Assembly (NCBI RefSeq): GCF_000271665.2
Contig: NZ_CP010978.1
Location: 2,634,501 to 2,698,500, forward strand
Direction of reading: 5' to 3'
DNA: 64,000 nucleotides
DNA from: Pelosinus fermentans JBW45
Lineage (GTDB): Bacteria > Bacillota > Negativicutes > DSM-13327
The notes beneath the pieces are model-generated. The model made no database searches. It was not told where the DNA came from and was given only the letters and a program-made list of their open reading frames with translations. The position numbers and the translations under genes were made by a program. This document shows positions 61,614 to 64,000 of the stretch, one piece after another; the stretch's first letter is position 1, and every line of letters begins with the position of its first letter.

Positions 61614-62621
61614 TTATGGCATTTCTATTGATACAGCATGGGCAATACAAGGAATCGATTCCTTTTGTTGATAAGATGTTGTACTATGTAAACTACCTGT
61701 TCCCAAGAAAAGTATTTTTTTCAATTTATCCTGTAGTAATCTTTTATAAATGTACCCACATAACACGATTGCGGAGCTGGCGCATCCACTAGCACCTGCA
61801 TGAGCATCTTGATTCTCCCTATAAACCATACAGCCACAATCTTGATAGTTATTGGAAATATCTACCCCTTTTTCTTGCAGCAGCTGTATGACTAAATCTC
61901 TTCCTACACTTCCTAAATCTCCGGTAAAGATCATGTCATAATAAGCTGGCGTTCTTCCAATATCCTGAAGATGTTGCCATATGGTATCAACTGCAGCTGG
62001 TGCCATAGCTGGTCCCATTGCATTCGGATCTTTTATACCATAATCAACAATCTTACCAATTGTTCCTGTAGTAATACGCGGACCACTACCCGAGGTGGAA
62101 ACAACTACAGCTCCCGATCCTGTTACTGTCCATTGAGCTCCAGGCGGCCGTTGTACACCCATTTCATTAGGAAAACGATATTGTCGCTCTGCAGCATCAT
62201 GATGGCTAGAAGCAGCCGCTACAATTTTATTAAAAAATCCCCCATCTAGTAATATAGCACTTAACAGCATGCCTTCTACCATAGTAGAGCATGCTCCATA
62301 TAAGCCTAAGAATGGTCTTTTTAAATTTTTCATTGCAAAATGAGTACTCATTAACTGATTCAGCAAATCACCAGCAAAGACACAGTCAACCTCTTCCATC
62401 GTGCTACTTTCTTTTTCTATCGCTTTTTTTATCGCATATTCCATCAAATACGATTCACATTGCTCCCAACTAGCCAAACCATTTAGGTTATCCGGCATAA
62501 TATAATCAAAGTATCCTTGTAATAACCCTTTTCCTTCCATAGGGCCAACAATGTTTGCTGTGCTCGTTATGATTGGAGGATTTGTAAAAACAACACTTTG
62601 CATACCTTGTTTCTTATTCAT
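61614..62621 (-). CDS. spoVAD: Stage V sporulation protein AD
   Basis: 335 residues, thiolase-like fold. SpoVAD binds dipicolinic acid on the forespore side. The segments VFAGDLLNQLMSTHFAMK near 81-98, LGLYGACSTMVEGM near 105, SSHHDAAERQYRFPNE near 138 and GDLGSVGRDL near 228 match the family. AGGAGG precedes the ATG. Confidence 0.96.
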   Translation of the reverse strand: MNKKQGMQSVVFTNPPIITSTANIVGPMEGKGLLQGYFDYIMPDNLNGLASWEQCESYLMEYAIKKAIEKESSTMEEVDCVFAGDLLNQLMSTHFAMKNLKRPFLGLYGACSTMVEGMLLSAILLDGGFFNKIVAAASSHHDAAERQYRFPNEMGVQRPPGAQWTVTGSGAVVVSTSGSGPRITTGTIGKIVDYGIKDPNAMGPAMAPAAVDTIWQHLQDIGRTPAYYDMIFTGDLGSVGRDLVIQLLQEKGVDISNNYQDCGCMVYRENQDAHAGASGCASSAIVLCGYIYKRLLQDKLKKILFLGTGSLHSTTSYQQKESIPCIAHAVSIEMP

Positions 62622-62633
62622 TTAATCTACCTC

Positions 62634-63110
62634 CTATTGTCTGATCCAATAGATTAAGCCAATTATAAATGCAGTTACCATTCCATATACTAATACCGGT
62701 CCGGCAATAACAAACATTTTAGCTCCAACACCAAATACATAGCCTTCACGTTTAAACTCCATAGCTGGCGCTACAATGGAGTTTGCAAATCCTGTTATAG
62801 GGACAATTGAACCTGCCCCAGCTCGCTTGCCTAAGTCATCATAAACACCAATCCCTGTAAAAAACGCTCCTAAAAAGACTAATACAGCTGTCGCACAAGC
62901 AGAAGCCTCTTTTTTTGGTAAATCTAGCCCCAAGAAATAATCTGTAAATAATTGCCCTAAAGTACAGATAAGTCCACCAACGACAAAGGCCCAGCAAATA
63001 TTCTTAAGTAATGGGGGGGTGGGCGTAACATTATCTACCTTACTTTGATATTTTTGTTGCTGCATTTTTTCTTTAATCTCTTGTTGTTTCTTATTCATTT
63101 CATTAGGCAT
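62634..63110 (-). CDS. spoVAC: Stage V sporulation protein AC
   Basis: 158 residues. A charged N-terminus precedes four hydrophobic segments. GGLICTLGQLF near 47, GVYDDLGKRAGAGSIVPITGFANS near 88-111 and GVGAKMFVIAGPVL are typical. SpoVAC acts as a mechanosensitive Ca-DPA channel subunit in Bacillus. First gene of the operon. Confidence 0.95.
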   Translation of the reverse strand: MPNEMNKKQQEIKEKMQQQKYQSKVDNVTPTPPLLKNICWAFVVGGLICTLGQLFTDYFLGLDLPKKEASACATAVLVFLGAFFTGIGVYDDLGKRAGAGSIVPITGFANSIVAPAMEFKREGYVFGVGAKMFVIAGPVLVYGMVTAFIIGLIYWIRQ

Positions 63111-63171
63111 ATTGTCACCCTTTGTAAAATTATAATTCTTACTTAAAACAATGCATACCTTAGCCTTTTCT

Positions 63172-63200
63172 TATTTTGACCACTCAAATCTGAAATATGC
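63172..63200 (-). promoter_or_regulatory. Sigma-G type promoter candidate for spoVA
   Basis: GCATA (63196-63200) and CAAAATA (63172-63178) with a 17-base spacer on the minus strand, about 60 bases upstream of spoVAC. spoVA is a sigma-G operon in Bacillus. One mismatch in the -10. Confidence 0.35.
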
Positions 63201-63221
63201 ATCTTTCAAAAAGAAAACTTT

Positions 63222-63256
63222 ATTTATAAAAAAGAGCACCACAAAGGGTACTCTTT
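63222..63256 (-). terminator. Intrinsic terminator after dodecin
   Basis: 10-bp stem on the minus strand (one G-U pair), 63231-63240 with 63247-63256, then TTTTATAAA; 17 bases from the dodecin stop. Confidence 0.7.
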
Positions 63257-63272
63257 CTTTTGTGATCATACT

Positions 63273-63473
63273 TTAATGATTCACTTTAAATGCAACTTTT
63301 ACATCAGCTTTGTATTCTGCAATATGTCCATTGTCAATATTAGCAGTAAAGTTAGTTACTTCGACGCCAAGTATATCATCAATTGATCTAGAAGCTTCCA
63401 TTACCGCGTTGTCTACTGCATCTGTCCAGTTATGGCTAGATGTGCCAACTAACTCAATTACTTTTACAACCAT
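63273..63473 (-). CDS. Dodecin family flavin-binding protein
   Basis: 66 residues from the ATG at 63473 (AAGGAGGT 6 bases upstream). VVKVIELVGTSSHNWTDAVDNAV is the family hallmark (S-x-x-x-W near residues 12-16), and the C-terminus ends AEYKADVKVAFKVNH. Dodecins form dodecameric shells that store or scavenge flavins. It is upstream of spoVA and downstream of a small membrane protein and sigma factor. Confidence 0.93.
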   Translation of the reverse strand: MVVKVIELVGTSSHNWTDAVDNAVMEASRSIDDILGVEVTNFTANIDNGHIAEYKADVKVAFKVNH

Positions 63474-63582
63474 GCCATTACCTCCTTGATTAATTATACG
63501 ATTCTCCAATAGTGTGCGCATAACGATTGGTATTATACTCATTGCGTAGCGACTACTTGATCTTTTTAGTATAGAATATTTA

Positions 63583-63747
63583 TCAACATGTTAAGTGATT
63601 TGATTCTACCTTATTCAAATAGAGAACTTGCTTTGCTCCCATTGGCGAGCGCTGGGGAAAATTACTATAAAGAAATAGCCAAGTAAATATGCTGCTACTT
63701 AGAGCGACAATCACAGCCCAAATAATATATTTTCTTTTGCCAGACAT
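63583..63747 (-). CDS. Small single-pass membrane protein, 54 residues
   Basis: ATG at 63747 with GAGGTGG upstream; stop TGA at 63583. A short basic N-terminus (MSGKRKY) is followed by one hydrophobic segment (about residues 8-28) and a soluble tail ending in Cys. No family recognised. It lies just after the sigma-F/G gene and before dodecin, so it may be forespore-expressed. Confidence 0.6.
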   Translation of the reverse strand: MSGKRKYIIWAVIVALSSSIFTWLFLYSNFPQRSPMGAKQVLYLNKVESNHLTC

Positions 63748-63783
63748 AATTACCACCTCTTTATCTTAGTATGCCTATTTTAT

Positions 63784-63813
63784 AAAAAAATAAGACCTCT
63801 GTTTATGAGGTCT
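63784..63813 (-). terminator. Terminator at the end of the sigma gene
   Basis: 7-bp arms 63793-63799 and 63807-63813; the sigma gene's TAA is in the loop and TATTTTTTTA follows on the minus strand. Confidence 0.85.
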
Positions 63814-64000
63814 GCATAAATTCTTTCATGAGTTTTAAAGCTTGTTTTTCAATTCTAGAAATTTGTACTTGAGATAATCCTATTATTTGGGCTACTTCTG
63901 CTTGGGTTTTATCAGCAAAGAAACGTAAATGAATTACAAGACGCTCTTTTTCTGGTAGACGTAATACAATTTCTTTTAATGCTAATTTTTCAAAGTAAGC
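63803..64000 (-). CDS. sigF: Sporulation sigma factor F/G, C-terminal region (partial)
   Basis: Only the last 65 residues are visible; the gene continues off the right edge. They form sigma region 4: RLPEKERLVIHLRFFADKTQAEVAQIIGLSQVQISRIEKQAL, with the helix-turn-helix near the end. This matches sigma-F or sigma-G. In Bacillus sigF (spoIIAC) directly precedes spoVA, so sigF is favoured, but sigG cannot be excluded from this part alone. Confidence 0.85.
   Translation of the reverse strand, partial: AYFEKLALKEIVLRLPEKERLVIHLRFFADKTQAEVAQIIGLSQVQISRIEKQALKLMKEFMQTS

Noticed and set aside
1-64000. CRISPR array, prophage or integrated conjugative element
   Set aside because: No regularly spaced repeats, phage structural genes, integrase or relaxase are seen; the one mobile element is the IS at 25.7-27.6 kb.

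Overview
The window looks like the chromosome of a diderm, endospore-forming Firmicute of the class Negativicutes (Sporomusaceae; a Pelosinus-like genome is my best guess). The reasons are the AT-rich sequence, a set of sporulation genes (spoIVA, spoIIP, spmAB, the spoVA operon, a sigma-F/G tail), the Gram-positive replicative polymerase PolC, an IspH-ribosomal S1 fusion, and an ArnT-type sugar transferase cluster that makes most sense in a cell with an outer membrane. The assignment rests on gene content read by eye, not on a database search. Nearly every gene lies on the minus strand, so transcription runs from high to low coordinates.

Layout by coordinate: 1-503 is the N-terminus of PolC. 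733-15200 is a 16-gene anaerobic cobalamin operon (cbiD-E-T-F-G-H-J-C-A, cobU, cbiP, cbiB, cobS, a PduX-like threonine kinase, cobD, cobC) behind a cobalamin riboswitch; cobO sits alone at 35 kb. 15349-19781 holds four envelope genes (YdjC/NaxD-like deacetylase, flippase-like protein, sugar epimerase, ArnT-like transferase). 19922-23518 holds folE2-queC (queuosine precursor) and larB-larC (nickel-pincer cofactor). An HD-GYP protein, small ORFs, an IS1182-type element, a decayed membrane-protein gene and tRNA-Pro occupy 23668-28418. This is the only disturbed stretch.

28466-42137 carries pheB-hom-thrB, spoIVA, plsY, der, cobO, a PDZ/radical-SAM DUF512 protein, spoIIP with DUF1614, and the isoprenoid genes fni and ispH-rpsA. 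42283-54742 carries plsC, cmk, aroA, a YhiN flavoprotein, rluB, an iron-sulfur/flavin redox pair, spmB, spmA, dacF, ytfJ, ytfI and scpB. The order scpA-scpB, dacF, spmA, spmB, rluB follows the Bacillus ypuG-ypuH-dacB-spmAB-rluB region, but here the two redox genes lie between spmB and rluB.

54751-64000 carries scpA, trpS, a site-2 protease, a plus-strand lipoprotein, and a spoVA operon (spoVAC-AD-AE, two unrecognised genes, spoVAEA, spoVAF) downstream of a dodecin gene, a 54-residue membrane protein and the end of a sigma-F/G gene.

The most interesting leads are the NaxD/ArnT-like cluster (possible amino-sugar lipid A modification in a diderm spore-former), two unknown genes inside the spoVA operon, the cysteine-rich redox pair inside the sporulation block, a Shine-Dalgarno hairpin after the cobalamin riboswitch, and a 23-bp-arm palindrome that encodes the ends of two convergent genes.
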